In this document: positions 53,415-63,047 of the stretch, in pieces
Layout of the letters: each line of letters begins with the position of its first letter
Numbering within the stretch: the stretch's first letter is position 1
NCBI RefSeq assembly: GCF_018219815.1
Contig: NZ_JADMKU010000004.1
Coordinates: 186,001-250,000 of the forward strand
Source: Thalassovita aquimarina
GTDB taxonomy: Bacteria > Pseudomonadota > Alphaproteobacteria > Rhodobacterales > Rhodobacteraceae
Length of the DNA: 64,000 nucleotides
Direction of reading: 5' to 3'
Made by a program: the position numbers and the translations under genes
The notes under the pieces: model-generated
Told to the model about the DNA's origin: nothing
Databases searched by the model: none
What the model saw: only the letters and a program-made list of their open reading frames with translations

Positions 53415-53711
53415 TGCCTTCCTCGTTTTCAGGTGCGCGCTTCACTCATCCACAAATATTCTGTTTTTGATATATATAACTCGCTGGGGTTGCAAGTCCG
53501 CTGATGGCAGCCTGGAAATTCCATCCATTTGATCAGCGGATCCTCGCCTGCGCCCAAGCCGTTCAGGACGGGGCGATGGCCGGTTCATGTCCATGCCTAC
53601 AGCCAAGGCGCATGCCCCCGGCCCGGCCTGAAAATTCTCGGGACCGGGGCTTGAGCTAAAGCATACTTGAACTTTTACGATGCCTGCGACTCAGTAGAGG
53701 AGGATCACCGA
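53415..53711. other. Gene-free region between DUF2202 and the small protein gene
   Basis: About 297 bases. The part nearest DUF2202 is A/T-rich with GATATATATAAC (53469-53480), a likely -10 region on either strand. The rest shows no gene. GAGGAGGATC before 53712 is the downstream gene's ribosome-binding site. Confidence 0.35.
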
Positions 53712-53918
53712 ATGTCGCAAGATGTCACCGCAGGCGCCCCGCATCACGACCTGATTTCGAGCATCGGAAAGTTGGTGGAACGGCACGGCCGTTGGTCCGT
53801 GCTTCGCGCCCTTTTCACAGTGTCGAACAAACGTCGCCCCCGGCGCTTATACCCGTCCGAGCTCAATGATCACCTGCGCCGCGATCTGGGTCTGACGCCG
53901 GACCAGAGACATTGGTGA
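53712..53918 (+). CDS. Small DUF1127-like protein
   Basis: This 68-residue basic protein ends in [19 protein letters not shown], which resembles the DUF1127 tail (L-x-D-x-L-L-x-D-I-G-L-T). Small DUF1127 proteins bind RNA or affect phosphate and sRNA metabolism in some alphaproteobacteria. The start at 53712 follows a strong GAGGAGG. It overlaps the longest possible ttcA frame but not its preferred start. Family assignment is tentative. Confidence 0.6.
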   Translation: MSQDVTAGAPHHDLISSIGKLVERHGRWSVLRALFTVSNKRRPRRLYPSELNDHLRRDLGLTPDQRHW

Positions 53919-53974
53919 CCACCCCTGCCTATGTTTGCTTGCCCGGAAGCCTGCAATGCCCTATTTGGCGCGCT

Positions 53975-54844
53975 ATGCTTGATGATGCAGACGAAATCCA
54001 CCCGCTGTTCCACGGCGCGCCGCAGTCCACGGAGTTCAAAAAACTCCGCAAGCGGATCGTGCGCTATACGCGCGAGGCGATCGAACAATACGGGATGATC
54101 GAAAAGGGCGCCAAATGGCTGGTCTGCCTGTCGGGCGGCAAGGACAGCTATACGCTGTTGGCGGTGCTGCACGAATTGAAATGGCGCGGGCTGCTGCCGG
54201 TGGAACTGCTGGCCTGCAACCTCGACCAGGGGCAGCCGGGGTTCCCGGCCACCGTGCTGCCGGAGTTCCTGCAAAAGATGCAGGTGCCGCACCGGATCGA
54301 ATACCAGGACACCTACAGCGTTGTTATGGACAAGGTCCCGGCGGGCCGGACCTATTGCGCGCTCTGTTCGCGGCTGCGGCGCGGCAACCTGTACCGGATT
54401 GCCCGCGAGGAAGGCTGCAGCGCCGTGGTGCTGGGGCATCACCGCGACGACATCCTTGAAACGTTCTTCATGAATCTGTTTCACGGCGGGCGGCTGGCGA
54501 CGATGCCGCCGAAGCTGGTGAACGAAGAAGGTGACCTGTTCGTCTATCGCCCGCTGGCCCACGTGGCCGAGGCCGATTGCGAAAAGTTCGCGCGTGCGAT
54601 GAATTACCCGATCATCCCCTGTGACCTGTGCGGTTCGCAGGACGGATTGCAGCGCCAGCAGGTCAAGCAGATCCTCGATCAATGGGAAAAGAACAGCCCG
54701 GGCCGCCGCCAGGTAATGTTCCGGGCACTGATGAATATCAGGCCGTCGCACATGCTGGACCCGAAACTGTTCGATTTCGCCGGGCTGACACTGGGAACGG
54801 ATAAAATTGACCAGATTTCGGACGAGGTTCCGAAACTGCGTTAA
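53975..54844 (+). CDS. ttcA: tRNA 2-thiocytidine(32) synthetase TtcA
   Basis: This 289-residue enzyme thiolates C32 of certain tRNAs, using ATP and an Fe-S cluster. The PP-loop [12 protein letters not shown] (about residues 50-61), [11 protein letters not shown] with the CxxC pair, [19 protein letters not shown] and the third Cys in CDLCGSQ are all present. ATG 53975 ([12 protein letters not shown]) is preferred; an upstream frame to 53912 overlaps the previous gene. In this window it sits in the segment between yidD and yidC. Confidence 0.93.
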   Translation: MLDDADEIHPLFHGAPQSTEFKKLRKRIVRYTREAIEQYGMIEKGAKWLVCLSGGKDSYTLLAVLHELKWRGLLPVELLACNLDQGQPGFPATVLPEFLQKMQVPHRIEYQDTYSVVMDKVPAGRTYCALCSRLRRGNLYRIAREEGCSAVVLGHHRDDILETFFMNLFHGGRLATMPPKLVNEEGDLFVYRPLAHVAEADCEKFARAMNYPIIPCDLCGSQDGLQRQQVKQILDQWEKNSPGRRQVMFRALMNIRPSHMLDPKLFDFAGLTLGTDKIDQISDEVPKLR

Positions 54845-54905
54845 TTCGCTCTTGAGAATTATTGCCTAACCTTCTCGCAGCCAATGCGAGAAAGGGCATT
54901 CCGTC

Positions 54906-56426
54906 ATGCAAGACATACCGCCAGCATTCGAAGGGCTGCGTCGCAAATTGCGCGCCGCGCTGACCGGTCCGCATATCCTTGCATTCCTGCCCGCCGTGGT
55001 TCTGGGCGCCTTCTGGTTCGGCGGTGAAGGCTGGCTTCTGGCCGTGTCGCTGGGCCTGCCGGTGCTGTATGCCCTTGCCGGCGGCTTCAGCCAGACAATC
55101 AGCTATCGCCCCGGCGACGCCGCGCCGCGCCTGCCCGACCTGCTGCGCGAAAACCTGGCCGAGGCACAGAGCAAAGACCAGCGGATGGCCTGTTTCCTGC
55201 TGGCGCTCGACGATTTCGACAAGTTGCTCGACCATCACGGGCAGGGCGTCGCGCAGCAGATCTGCGAACGGCAGGTCGGCCGGATCGGATCGGCGCTGCG
55301 TCCGGGCGATTACGTGCTGCAGCGGCCTGGTGGCGAATTTGCCGTGGTCCTGGCGCCGGTGCGCCATTTCAGCCTTGAAACGGCGATCCAACTGGCGCGC
55401 CGGCTGCAACGCGCGGTGGAAGAACCGATCGCGGTGGATGCCAGCAATGTCTACGTGTCCTGCGCGGTCGGTTTCGTGCTGGATCGGCAAATCAACAAAC
55501 CCGACGCCGAAACGCTTCTCAACGCCGCAGAAGCGGCTTTGGATGAAGCGCTGCTCAATGGTCCGTCTGCCATCCGGGCCTATTCCGCCGGCATGAAAGC
55601 GGCGCATATCAGCCGCAGCGAACTGGCCCGCGACGCCGAAGAGGGGTTGGAAACGGGTGCGTTCCAACCGTGGTTCCAGCCGCAGATCTCCACCGATACC
55701 GGCGAAGTCACCGGCTTCGAGGCCCTGGCCCGCTGGACCCATCCGCGCCGCGGCATGGTGCCGCCGTCCGAATTCCTGCCACTGCTGAAACATCACGGAA
55801 TGATGGAACGGCTGGGCGAGGTCATGCTGACGCGATCACTGCTGGCGCTCAGCCGATGGGACGAGGCCGGGTTCAACGTGCCGCAGATCGGGGTCAATTT
55901 CGCCTCGGACGAGTTGCGCAATCCCAAACTCGCCGACCGTATCGGCTGGGAACTCGACCGGCTGAACCTGCCGCCGGAACGGTTGGCGATCGAGGTTCTG
56001 GAAACCGTCGTGTCCGCCGCCCCCAGCGACATGATTGCGCGAAATATCAACGCGCTGTCGCAGATGGGCTGCAGCATCGACCTTGATGATTTCGGCACCG
56101 GGCATGCCTCCATCGCCTCGCTGCGCCGCTTCGCCGTCAAGCGCATCAAGATCGACCGTTCTTTCGTCATGAAGGTGGACAGCGACCGCGAACAGCAACG
56201 CATCGTGGTGGCGATCCTGGCTTTGGCGGAACACCTGAAGCTCGACACCTTGGCCGAAGGGGTCGAATCCACTGGCGAACACGCCATGCTGGCGCAGCTT
56301 GGCTGTCACCATGTCCAGGGCTTCGGCATCGCCCGGCCGATGCCGTTCGAACAGACCCTGGATTGGATTCGCGCCAATGACGCCAAGCGTCAAAAAACTC
56401 CCCGGATCGAACGTCGTATCGGCTGA
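54906..56426 (+). CDS. GGDEF-EAL protein, probable c-di-GMP phosphodiesterase
   Basis: This 506-residue protein has two TM helices (about residues 24-62), a GGDEF domain (about 90-230) and an EAL domain (about 240-490). The GGDEF signature is degenerate (PGGEF, residues 141-145), so cyclase activity is doubtful. The EAL domain is intact: FEALARW (Glu272), IEVLET, DLDDFGTGH, KIDRSF and EGVES. The protein therefore probably degrades c-di-GMP, with the GGDEF part regulatory. No sensor domain is seen. Confidence 0.92.
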   Translation: MQDIPPAFEGLRRKLRAALTGPHILAFLPAVVLGAFWFGGEGWLLAVSLGLPVLYALAGGFSQTISYRPGDAAPRLPDLLRENLAEAQSKDQRMACFLLALDDFDKLLDHHGQGVAQQICERQVGRIGSALRPGDYVLQRPGGEFAVVLAPVRHFSLETAIQLARRLQRAVEEPIAVDASNVYVSCAVGFVLDRQINKPDAETLLNAAEAALDEALLNGPSAIRAYSAGMKAAHISRSELARDAEEGLETGAFQPWFQPQISTDTGEVTGFEALARWTHPRRGMVPPSEFLPLLKHHGMMERLGEVMLTRSLLALSRWDEAGFNVPQIGVNFASDELRNPKLADRIGWELDRLNLPPERLAIEVLETVVSAAPSDMIARNINALSQMGCSIDLDDFGTGHASIASLRRFAVKRIKIDRSFVMKVDSDREQQRIVVAILALAEHLKLDTLAEGVESTGEHAMLAQLGCHHVQGFGIARPMPFEQTLDWIRANDAKRQKTPRIERRIG

Positions 56427-56538
56427 ACCCCAGCGAAACACCGCATATGAAGCCATATCGGGTGAATCCGCTTGACCTTTGGGGCCGCACTCTGTTGAAC
56501 CGGCACCGAAGAATTCCAAGGACAGGCACGCACCCCCG

Positions 56539-58347
56539 ATGGACGATCAGAACAAAAACCTCATCCTGGCAACCGCGCTCAGCTTTGCCGTCATCCTGGT
56601 ATGGTTCCTTCTGTTCCCGCCGAAGGAACAGGCCCCGACCGATCCCAACGCAGTTGCCGTGACCGAGCAAGTGGCCGAACCGGGCACCGCACCGACCGCC
56701 ACCGCACCGGCCGCCAGCACCGCGACCACAGCCGTGGTCGAAGAAGCGGACACCGACGCGCCGCGCCTGACCATCGACACGCCGCGCCTGGCCGGGTCGA
56801 TTTCGCTGAAAGGTGGCCGCGTCGACGAACTGAGGCTGAAGGATTACCGCGAAACGATCGATGAAGGTTCCGACATCGTGACGATGTTGTCGCCGCTGGG
56901 CAGCGACAATCCCTATTACGCCCTGTTCGGCTGGGCTCCCGGAACCGGGCTGAGCCTGGATCAGGTGCCCGGCGCCAACACGGTCTGGTCGGTGGAAAGC
57001 GGTGACACGCTGACGCCGCAAACCCCCGTCACGCTGGTCTGGGACAATGGCGCTGGCCTGACCTTCCGCCGCGAAATGTCGGTAGACGAAGATTACATGT
57101 TCTCGGTCCACCAGACGGTGCAGAACAATGGCGACGCGACCGTGACCCTCGCCCCCTACGGCATGATCGCGCGGCATGGCGAACCCGCCAATGCCAAGAA
57201 ATTCTTCATCCTGCATGAAGGCCTGGTCGGCATGGCCGATGGCGAGTTGACCGAAACCAGCTACAAGGACGCCGCCGATTTCGATTTCGATCCGCGCGAA
57301 GGCGCCCGCGCCGAGGTCGCCCAGGTGACCGAAGCCGGCTGGATCGGGTTCACCGACCACTACTGGATGGCGACGCTGATCCCCGCTGCGGGGCCGTTCA
57401 AATCGGCATCGAAATACGATGAGGCGCGCGACCTGTACCAGACCGAGGCCGTGCTGCAGACCAAGACGCTTGCCCCCGGCCAAACCGTCGAGGCCGACAT
57501 GAGTCTCTTCGCCGGCGCCAAGGAATGGGAAACCATCCGCCACTACCAGAACGACAAGGGTGTGCCGGGCTTCATCGATTCGATCGACTGGGGCTGGTTC
57601 TTCTTCCTGACCAAGCCGATCTTCTGGCTGCTGCACACGCTGCACGGGCTGATCGGCAACATGGGGTGGTCGATCATCGGCCTGACCATCGTGATCAAGG
57701 CGATCGTCTTCCCGCTGGCCTACAAATCCTACGCTTCGATGGCGAAGATGAAGGAATTGCAGCCTAAGATGGAAGAACTGAAGAAAGCCGCCGGCGACGA
57801 CCGCCAGAAGGTACAGCAGGGCATGATGGAACTGTACAAGAAGGAAAAGGTGAACCCCGCCTCGGGCTGTCTGCCGATCCTGATCCAGATTCCGATCTTC
57901 TTCTCGCTCTACAAGGTGATCTTCGTCACGCTGGAACTGCGCCACCAGCCCTGGATCGGCTGGATTAACGACCTCAGCTCCCCCGATCCCAGTTCGATTC
58001 TGAACCTGTTCGGCCTGCTGCCTTTCGCCGCGCCGGCGCAGGATTCGTTCATTGCGATCATTTCGCTGGGGATTCTGCCGATCCTGCTGGGCATCTCGAT
58101 GTGGCTGCAGCAGAAACTGAATCCGGCACCCACCGATCCGGCGCAGAAGATGATCTTTGCATGGATGCCATGGGTGTTCATGTTCATGCTGGGCAACTTC
58201 GCCAGTGGGCTGGTTCTCTACTGGATCACCAACAACACGATCACCTTCATCCAGCAATATTCGATCATGCGCCTCCACGGCTACAAACCGGACGTGTTCG
58301 GCAACATCAAGTCGAGCCTCGCGCGCAAGAAACCGGAAAATAAATGA
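56539..58347 (+). CDS. yidC: Membrane protein insertase YidC
   Basis: This 602-residue insertase has an N-terminal TM (NLILATALSFAVILVWFLLF), a large periplasmic domain (about residues 60-345) and five C-terminal TM segments including GWSIIGLTIVIKAIVFPLAYKS, SGCLPILIQIPIFFSLYKV and LGISMWLQQKLNP. It inserts proteins with or without SecYEG. ATG 56539 is chosen over an in-frame ATG 20 codons upstream. It overlaps the MOSC gene by four bases. Confidence 0.96.
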   Translation: MDDQNKNLILATALSFAVILVWFLLFPPKEQAPTDPNAVAVTEQVAEPGTAPTATAPAASTATTAVVEEADTDAPRLTIDTPRLAGSISLKGGRVDELRLKDYRETIDEGSDIVTMLSPLGSDNPYYALFGWAPGTGLSLDQVPGANTVWSVESGDTLTPQTPVTLVWDNGAGLTFRREMSVDEDYMFSVHQTVQNNGDATVTLAPYGMIARHGEPANAKKFFILHEGLVGMADGELTETSYKDAADFDFDPREGARAEVAQVTEAGWIGFTDHYWMATLIPAAGPFKSASKYDEARDLYQTEAVLQTKTLAPGQTVEADMSLFAGAKEWETIRHYQNDKGVPGFIDSIDWGWFFFLTKPIFWLLHTLHGLIGNMGWSIIGLTIVIKAIVFPLAYKSYASMAKMKELQPKMEELKKAAGDDRQKVQQGMMELYKKEKVNPASGCLPILIQIPIFFSLYKVIFVTLELRHQPWIGWINDLSSPDPSSILNLFGLLPFAAPAQDSFIAIISLGILPILLGISMWLQQKLNPAPTDPAQKMIFAWMPWVFMFMLGNFASGLVLYWITNNTITFIQQYSIMRLHGYKPDVFGNIKSSLARKKPENK

Positions 58348-59093
58348 GCCGTCTGGCCCATATCGTCCGCCATCCGATCAAGTCGGTTGGATACGAGGAC
58401 CTGCAAAGCGCGCCCCTCTCGGAGGGGCGCGTTCTGCCTTTCGACCGGCATTGGGCGGTAGCGCATGATGCGGCCAGGTTCGACGGGCAGCCGACCGAAT
58501 GGATGGGCAAGCAAAACTTCGTCCGCGGCGCGGCGGGGCATCCGCTGATGGCGGTCAGAGCGCGGCTGAATGAAGCATCGGAAACCGTCACCCTGTCCCA
58601 TCCCGAAACGCATGACATCACGGTACGACCAGCCAGTGACGGCGCCGCGCTGATCGACTGGCTGCGCCCGTTCTGGCCGGAAAACCGCCCCGCCCCCGCC
58701 CAGGTGGTCAGGCTGAAAGACCAGGCATTGACCGATGTGCCAGATCCTTATGTTTCGGTGCTGAACCTCAATTCGCTGAAAGACCTCGGCCAGCGCATGG
58801 GGCGGGACCTGTCGATCCACCGTTTCCGCGGCAACCTTTGGGTCGACGGCTGGCCCGCGTTCGAGGAATACGGCCTGATCGGCAAAACCATTCGCGTCGG
58901 CGCTGCCGAATTGCGGGTCGAAACCCGCATCACCCGCTGCGTCGCCACCACCGTAAATCCCGAAACCGGCCAATCCGATGCCGACACGCTCGGCGCGCTG
59001 AACGCCGCATTTGGTCATCAGGATTTCGGCGTCTATGCCCGCGTCGTCAAATCGGGCATGGTAGCGGTCAACGATAAGGTTGAGATCCTCTGA
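58344..59093 (+). CDS. MOSC domain protein
   Basis: This 249-residue protein has an N-terminal beta-barrel (MOSC_N: LAHIVRHPIKSVGYEDL) and a MOSC domain with the conserved Cys in TRCVATTVNPETG (about residues 195-207), the site that binds molybdenum cofactor sulfur or metal. Relatives include YcbX/mARC-type oxidoreductases that reduce N-hydroxylated compounds. The substrate is unknown. It is coupled to yidC and engB. Confidence 0.9.
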   Translation: MSRLAHIVRHPIKSVGYEDLQSAPLSEGRVLPFDRHWAVAHDAARFDGQPTEWMGKQNFVRGAAGHPLMAVRARLNEASETVTLSHPETHDITVRPASDGAALIDWLRPFWPENRPAPAQVVRLKDQALTDVPDPYVSVLNLNSLKDLGQRMGRDLSIHRFRGNLWVDGWPAFEEYGLIGKTIRVGAAELRVETRITRCVATTVNPETGQSDADTLGALNAAFGHQDFGVYARVVKSGMVAVNDKVEIL

Positions 59094-59743
59094 TGCAATT
59101 GCCCTTCCCGCTTGTCGAAGAACCCGACGAAATCACCACCGAAAAGGGCCGCAAGCTCTTTGCCGGGCAGACCGATTTCCTCAAGGGCGTGGTCGCCATG
59201 TCCGGCCTGCCGCCGTCGGACCGGATCGAAGTCTGCTTCGCGGGCCGGTCGAATGTCGGCAAGTCGAGCCTGATCAACGCGCTGACCGGGCGCAAGGGTC
59301 TGGCGCGCGCTTCCAACACGCCGGGGCGCACCCAGGAAATCAATTTCTTCACCGTGGGCGAAGACCATTACCTGGTCGACCTGCCCGGCTATGGTTTTGC
59401 CAACGCGCCGCTGGCGGTGGTGGAAAAGTGGCAACGGCTGCTGAAGCAATACCTGTCGGGCCGGCAGAACCTGCGTCGCGCCTTCGTTCTCGTCGATGCG
59501 CGCCACGGCATCAAGAAGGTGGACGAGGAAATCATGTCGCTCTTGGACAGTTCCGCCGTGACCTTCCAATGCGTTCTGACCAAGGCGGACAAGGTCAAGG
59601 CCAAGGACCGCGAAGCGGTTCTGAAACAGGTGCGGGAAAAGCTGTCGAAACACCCCGCCGCCTTCCCCGAACTGATCCTGACGTCGAGCGAAAAGGGCGA
59701 CGGCATCGCCACCCTGCGCGCCACCATCGCGTCGCTGATCTGA
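59093..59743 (+). CDS. engB: Ribosome biogenesis GTP-binding protein YihA/YsxC/EngB
   Basis: This 216-residue GTPase acts in large ribosomal subunit assembly. G1 GRSNVGKSS (about residues 51-59), G2 region NTPGRTQ, G3 DLPGYG and G4 TKADK are all present. Its ATG shares one base with the MOSC stop (TGATG). It ends before the dispersed repeat and the convergent SDR gene. Confidence 0.96.
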   Translation: MQLPFPLVEEPDEITTEKGRKLFAGQTDFLKGVVAMSGLPPSDRIEVCFAGRSNVGKSSLINALTGRKGLARASNTPGRTQEINFFTVGEDHYLVDLPGYGFANAPLAVVEKWQRLLKQYLSGRQNLRRAFVLVDARHGIKKVDEEIMSLLDSSAVTFQCVLTKADKVKAKDREAVLKQVREKLSKHPAAFPELILTSSEKGDGIATLRATIASLI

Positions 59744-59772
59744 CGATATAAGCAGCGAAGCCGGGACGGTCA

Positions 59773-59808
59773 GGCGCTGGCCCGACGGCATTCGGCCTTG
59801 TTCCGGGC
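59773..59808. repeat. Dispersed 36-base intergenic repeat, copy B
   Basis: Matches the copy at 22236-22271 in 33 of 36 bases and also lies between convergent genes (engB and the SDR gene). GGCCCG and CGGGCC ends can pair. Confidence 0.7.
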
Positions 59809-59816
59809 CGCCGCGC

Positions 59817-60554
59817 TCAGACGTGCTGACCGCCATTCACCTCGATCTCGGTCCCCGAGATGTAGGACGACGCGTCGGTGCACAGGAAATAGATCGTGTT
59901 GGCCACTTCCTCGGTCATGCCCAACCGGCGCAGCGGGATGTCCGCGATCATCTTGTCGGTGCCCGGTGACAGGATATCGGTTTCGATCTCGCCCGGGGCG
60001 ATGGCGTTGACCCGCACCCCCATCGGCCCGAAATCATGCGCCATTTCCCGCGTCAGGGCCGCCAGCGCCGCCTTCGACGTGGCATAGGCGGCTCCCGCGA
60101 AGGGATGCACCCGGTAGCCCGCGATCGAGGTCACGTTGACCACCGCGCCCTTGGCCGCCGCCAGTTCTTCGCGCAGTCCGCGCGCCAGAACCACCGACGC
60201 GAAAAAATTCACATGGAACACGTGGCCCCAGGTTTTCAGGTCGGTGTCGATCGTGTTCAACCGCGCGCCTTCCGGCCCTTTCGGCGAAATCCCGGCATTG
60301 TTGACCAGCGCATCCAGCTTGCCGTCCAGCCGGTCGCGGATGACCTCGACCTTTTTAATCGTGTCGCTGGGATCGGACAGGTCGATCTGCACGTGGTTTT
60401 CCTCGCCACCGCCCCAGGGACATTCCTTGGGGAAAGGCGCGCGCGAACAGGTGATGACGCGCCATCCCTCGCGGTTGAAGCGCCGGACGGTGGCATGGCC
60501 AATACCGCGGCTGGCCCCGGTCAGCAGAAGCGTTTTCTGTCGTGTCGTCATCAA
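59817..60554 (-). CDS. SDR family oxidoreductase
   Basis: This 245-residue short-chain dehydrogenase has the Rossmann motif TGASRGIGHA (residues 13-22), NNAGIS, and the catalytic Ser, Tyr and Lys in VNVTSIAGY...YATSKAALA. The C terminus GGQHV is typical of classical SDRs. The NAD(P) preference and substrate are not known. It is divergent from argB and convergent with engB. Confidence 0.92.
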   Translation of the reverse strand: MMTTRQKTLLLTGASRGIGHATVRRFNREGWRVITCSRAPFPKECPWGGGEENHVQIDLSDPSDTIKKVEVIRDRLDGKLDALVNNAGISPKGPEGARLNTIDTDLKTWGHVFHVNFFASVVLARGLREELAAAKGAVVNVTSIAGYRVHPFAGAAYATSKAALAALTREMAHDFGPMGVRVNAIAPGEIETDILSPGTDKMIADIPLRRLGMTEEVANTIYFLCTDASSYISGTEIEVNGGQHV

Positions 60555-60693
60555 ATCTAGCCCGTAGTATTCACGCAGACCCTAGCACCGCCCGGTGTAA
60601 GATCAACGGGCCATGTGGCGCGACCATGTGCAACGCGCTCTTGGCAGGCCGTCGCGAAGCCGGTAACACAGGTCCCGTTTAAGGATTGATGGT

Positions 60694-61557
60694 ATGAGAA
60701 AGCAGAACATGAATCGCGACTGGATCGCCACCGCCCGGACCCTGTCCGAGGCCCTTCCCTACCTTCAGCGCTTTACCGGCGCGGTCGTCGTTGTCAAATT
60801 CGGCGGCAACGCGATGGGCGATGACGAGGCGATGGCGGAATTCGCCCGCGACATGGTTCTGATGCGACAGGTCGGCGTGAACCCGGTTGTGGTCCATGGC
60901 GGCGGCCCGATGATCAACGACATGCTGAAGAAACTCGGCATCGAAAGCGAGTGGGTGCGCGGCAAGCGGGTGACCGACAAGGCCACGGTCGAAGTGGTAG
61001 AAATGGTTCTAGCCGGGCTGGTGAACAAGCGTATCGTGCAGGCGATCAACGATCAGGGCGGCCGCGCCGTCGGCATCAGCGGCAAGGATGACGACCTGAT
61101 GGTCTGCGAAGCGGACGACCCCGAACTGGGGTTTGTCGGCAAGCCGGTGGAAATGAACGTGCAGGTGATCCGCGACCTTTACACCGCCGGGATCATCCCG
61201 GTGATCGCCCCGGTCGGCACCGGGACGAACGACAACGAAACCTTCAACGTCAACGGCGACACCGCCGCTGGCGCAATCGCCGGGGCGCTGAAGGCCGACC
61301 GCCTGTTGCTGCTGACCGACGTGCCCGGAGTGAAGAACAAGGAAGGCGAGGTCCTGACCGAGCTGACCTCCCAACAGGTGCGCGATCTCATCGAGGACGG
61401 CACCATCGCCGGCGGCATGATCCCGAAAACCGAAACCGCGCTGGACGCGATCGAAAAAGGTGTGCGCGGGGTGGTGATCCTCGACGGCAGAGCCCCCAAT
61501 GCGACGCTGCTGGAGCTTTACACCGAACACGGGGCCGGGTCGCTGATCCGCCGCTAA
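60694..61557 (+). CDS. argB: Acetylglutamate kinase
   Basis: This 287-residue enzyme phosphorylates N-acetylglutamate, the second step of arginine synthesis. Evidence is [10 protein letters not shown] (about residues 31-40), [13 protein letters not shown] (about 68-80), the [29 protein letters not shown] block and [11 protein letters not shown]. The N-terminal helix ([19 protein letters not shown]) suggests the arginine-sensitive hexameric form. A second ATG at 60709 is possible. Confidence 0.96.
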   Translation: MRKQNMNRDWIATARTLSEALPYLQRFTGAVVVVKFGGNAMGDDEAMAEFARDMVLMRQVGVNPVVVHGGGPMINDMLKKLGIESEWVRGKRVTDKATVEVVEMVLAGLVNKRIVQAINDQGGRAVGISGKDDDLMVCEADDPELGFVGKPVEMNVQVIRDLYTAGIIPVIAPVGTGTNDNETFNVNGDTAAGAIAGALKADRLLLLTDVPGVKNKEGEVLTELTSQQVRDLIEDGTIAGGMIPKTETALDAIEKGVRGVVILDGRAPNATLLELYTEHGAGSLIRR

Positions 61558-61617
61558 TACATGCATTTTCGCGAATGCGTCTCTTGTCAGCTCCGGCAAA
61601 GGGCTTAGAGTGGGCGC

Positions 61618-62412
61618 ATGGAAAATGAAGCAATCATCAGACTCACCGTTTTTCTGGGCCTGTTCGCGATTTTCGCAGGCCTGGAAACACTGGCCCCGCG
61701 AAGAAAACGGACCCAGCCCAGGACGACCCGCTGGCTGACCAACTGGGTGATGCAGATCATCGACACGGTCACGCTGCGCGTACTGGCATTGGCGCTGCCG
61801 CTGTTGGCTGTGGGCGCGGCGATGGATGCGGGCCAGATGGGCTGGGGATTGTTCAACCGGATCGGCCTGCCCGGTTGGACAGAGGCCGTTCTGGCAATCC
61901 TGATCCTCGATTTCGCGATCTGGTTCCAGCACCTGATCACCCACAAGATCCCGCTTCTGTGGCGGTTCCACCGGGTGCACCATGCCGACCGCGATATCGA
62001 CGTGACCACGGCGATCCGCTTCCACCCGGTGGAAATCGCCTTTTCCATTCTGCTGAAGATCGGGCTGGTCTACCTGCTTGGCCCCTCGGCGCTGGCGGTG
62101 ATCCTGTTCGAAATCATCCTCAACGGCACCGCCTTGTTCAACCACGCCAATATCCGCCTGCCGCTGGGGCTGGACGCGCTCGTGCGGCTGGCGCTGGTGA
62201 CGCCGGACATGCACCGGGTACACCATTCGATCCACCGCGCGGAACATGACAGCAATTACGGCTTCGCCCTGTCGATCTGGGACCGGATTTTCCGTACCTA
62301 CGTGGCGCAGCCGCAGGCGGGGCACGATGGCATGACCATCGGGTTGCAATGGCAGGATGACCGGCCCAGCAAACTGGGCTGGGCGCTGAGCCTGCCGTTT
62401 TTCCGCAAATGA
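61618..62412 (+). CDS. Sterol desaturase/fatty acid hydroxylase family protein
   Basis: This 264-residue membrane protein has four or more TM segments and the di-iron His clusters HLITH (residues 104-108), HRVHH (about 118-122), and HRVHHSIHRAEHDSNYG near the end. Family members oxidise lipid chains, for example fatty-acid or ornithine-lipid hydroxylation. The substrate is unknown. The start of the next gene overlaps its stop by four bases. Confidence 0.88.
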   Translation: MENEAIIRLTVFLGLFAIFAGLETLAPRRKRTQPRTTRWLTNWVMQIIDTVTLRVLALALPLLAVGAAMDAGQMGWGLFNRIGLPGWTEAVLAILILDFAIWFQHLITHKIPLLWRFHRVHHADRDIDVTTAIRFHPVEIAFSILLKIGLVYLLGPSALAVILFEIILNGTALFNHANIRLPLGLDALVRLALVTPDMHRVHHSIHRAEHDSNYGFALSIWDRIFRTYVAQPQAGHDGMTIGLQWQDDRPSKLGWALSLPFFRK

Positions 62413-63047
62413 CGCTGTCCGGGATCGAAACCCGCGCCAACGACGTGGCGTTGAGCATTTTTGGCGCCCTTCACCCGGCCGATCTGGATGGGGTCGGAAC
62501 GCTGATCCTGCTGGGACCGCGCGAACCGGGGTTCTGGGCAACGTTCACCGGCAGCCCTGAATACCGCGACGGGGCCCCCGACGCGCTGGACCGCTGGTCG
62601 GCCCGGGTGATCGGCGCGCTGGCCGGGGAAATCGGAGGGCGAGCCTTCTTCCCCTCCGACGGGCCGCCATATCATCCCTTCTTCCGCTGGGCGCTGGACA
62701 GCGGCCGGGCCTGGCAATCGCCGGTACGGCTGCTGGTGCATGACACGGCGGGTCTGTTCGCCTCCTATCGCGGCGCGATCGGGCTGGCCGAACGGTTGGA
62801 CCTGCCGCCCGTCCCCGCCGCGTCGCCCTGCGACAACTGCACGGACATGCCCTGCCTGTCCGCCTGCCCCGCCGATGCAATGAGCGGGGAAGGCTATGAC
62901 GTGCCCGCCTGCAAATCCTTCCTGCAAACCGATGCGGGGCGCGACTGTTTGATCGGCGGCTGCCTGGTGCGCTGCGCTTGCCCGGTCAGCCAGAGCTATG
63001 GCAGGCTAAAGGACCAATCCGCCTTTCACATGAGGGCCTTCCTGTGA
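62409..63047 (+). CDS. Cysteine-rich ferredoxin-like protein
   Basis: This 212-residue protein has an N-terminal half without clear motif, then clustered Cys residues: CDNCTDMPCLSACP (a 4Fe-4S-type CxxCxxxxCxxxCP), a single Cys in VPACKSFL, and GGCLVRCACPVSQ. This layout recalls QueG-like or epoxyqueuosine-reductase C termini but without the cobalamin part. It probably binds one or two Fe-S clusters. It is coupled to the desaturase-like gene, so it may feed electrons to it. Confidence 0.78.
   Translation: MTLSGIETRANDVALSIFGALHPADLDGVGTLILLGPREPGFWATFTGSPEYRDGAPDALDRWSARVIGALAGEIGGRAFFPSDGPPYHPFFRWALDSGRAWQSPVRLLVHDTAGLFASYRGAIGLAERLDLPPVPAASPCDNCTDMPCLSACPADAMSGEGYDVPACKSFLQTDAGRDCLIGGCLVRCACPVSQSYGRLKDQSAFHMRAFL

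Noticed and set aside
56167-58278. Minus-strand open frame antisense to yidC
   Set aside because: It is a shadow of a conserved essential gene in high-G+C DNA.
62409-63047. Epoxyqueuosine reductase QueG
   Set aside because: Only the Cys clustering is shared; length (212 against about 350) and the cobalamin-binding part do not fit.
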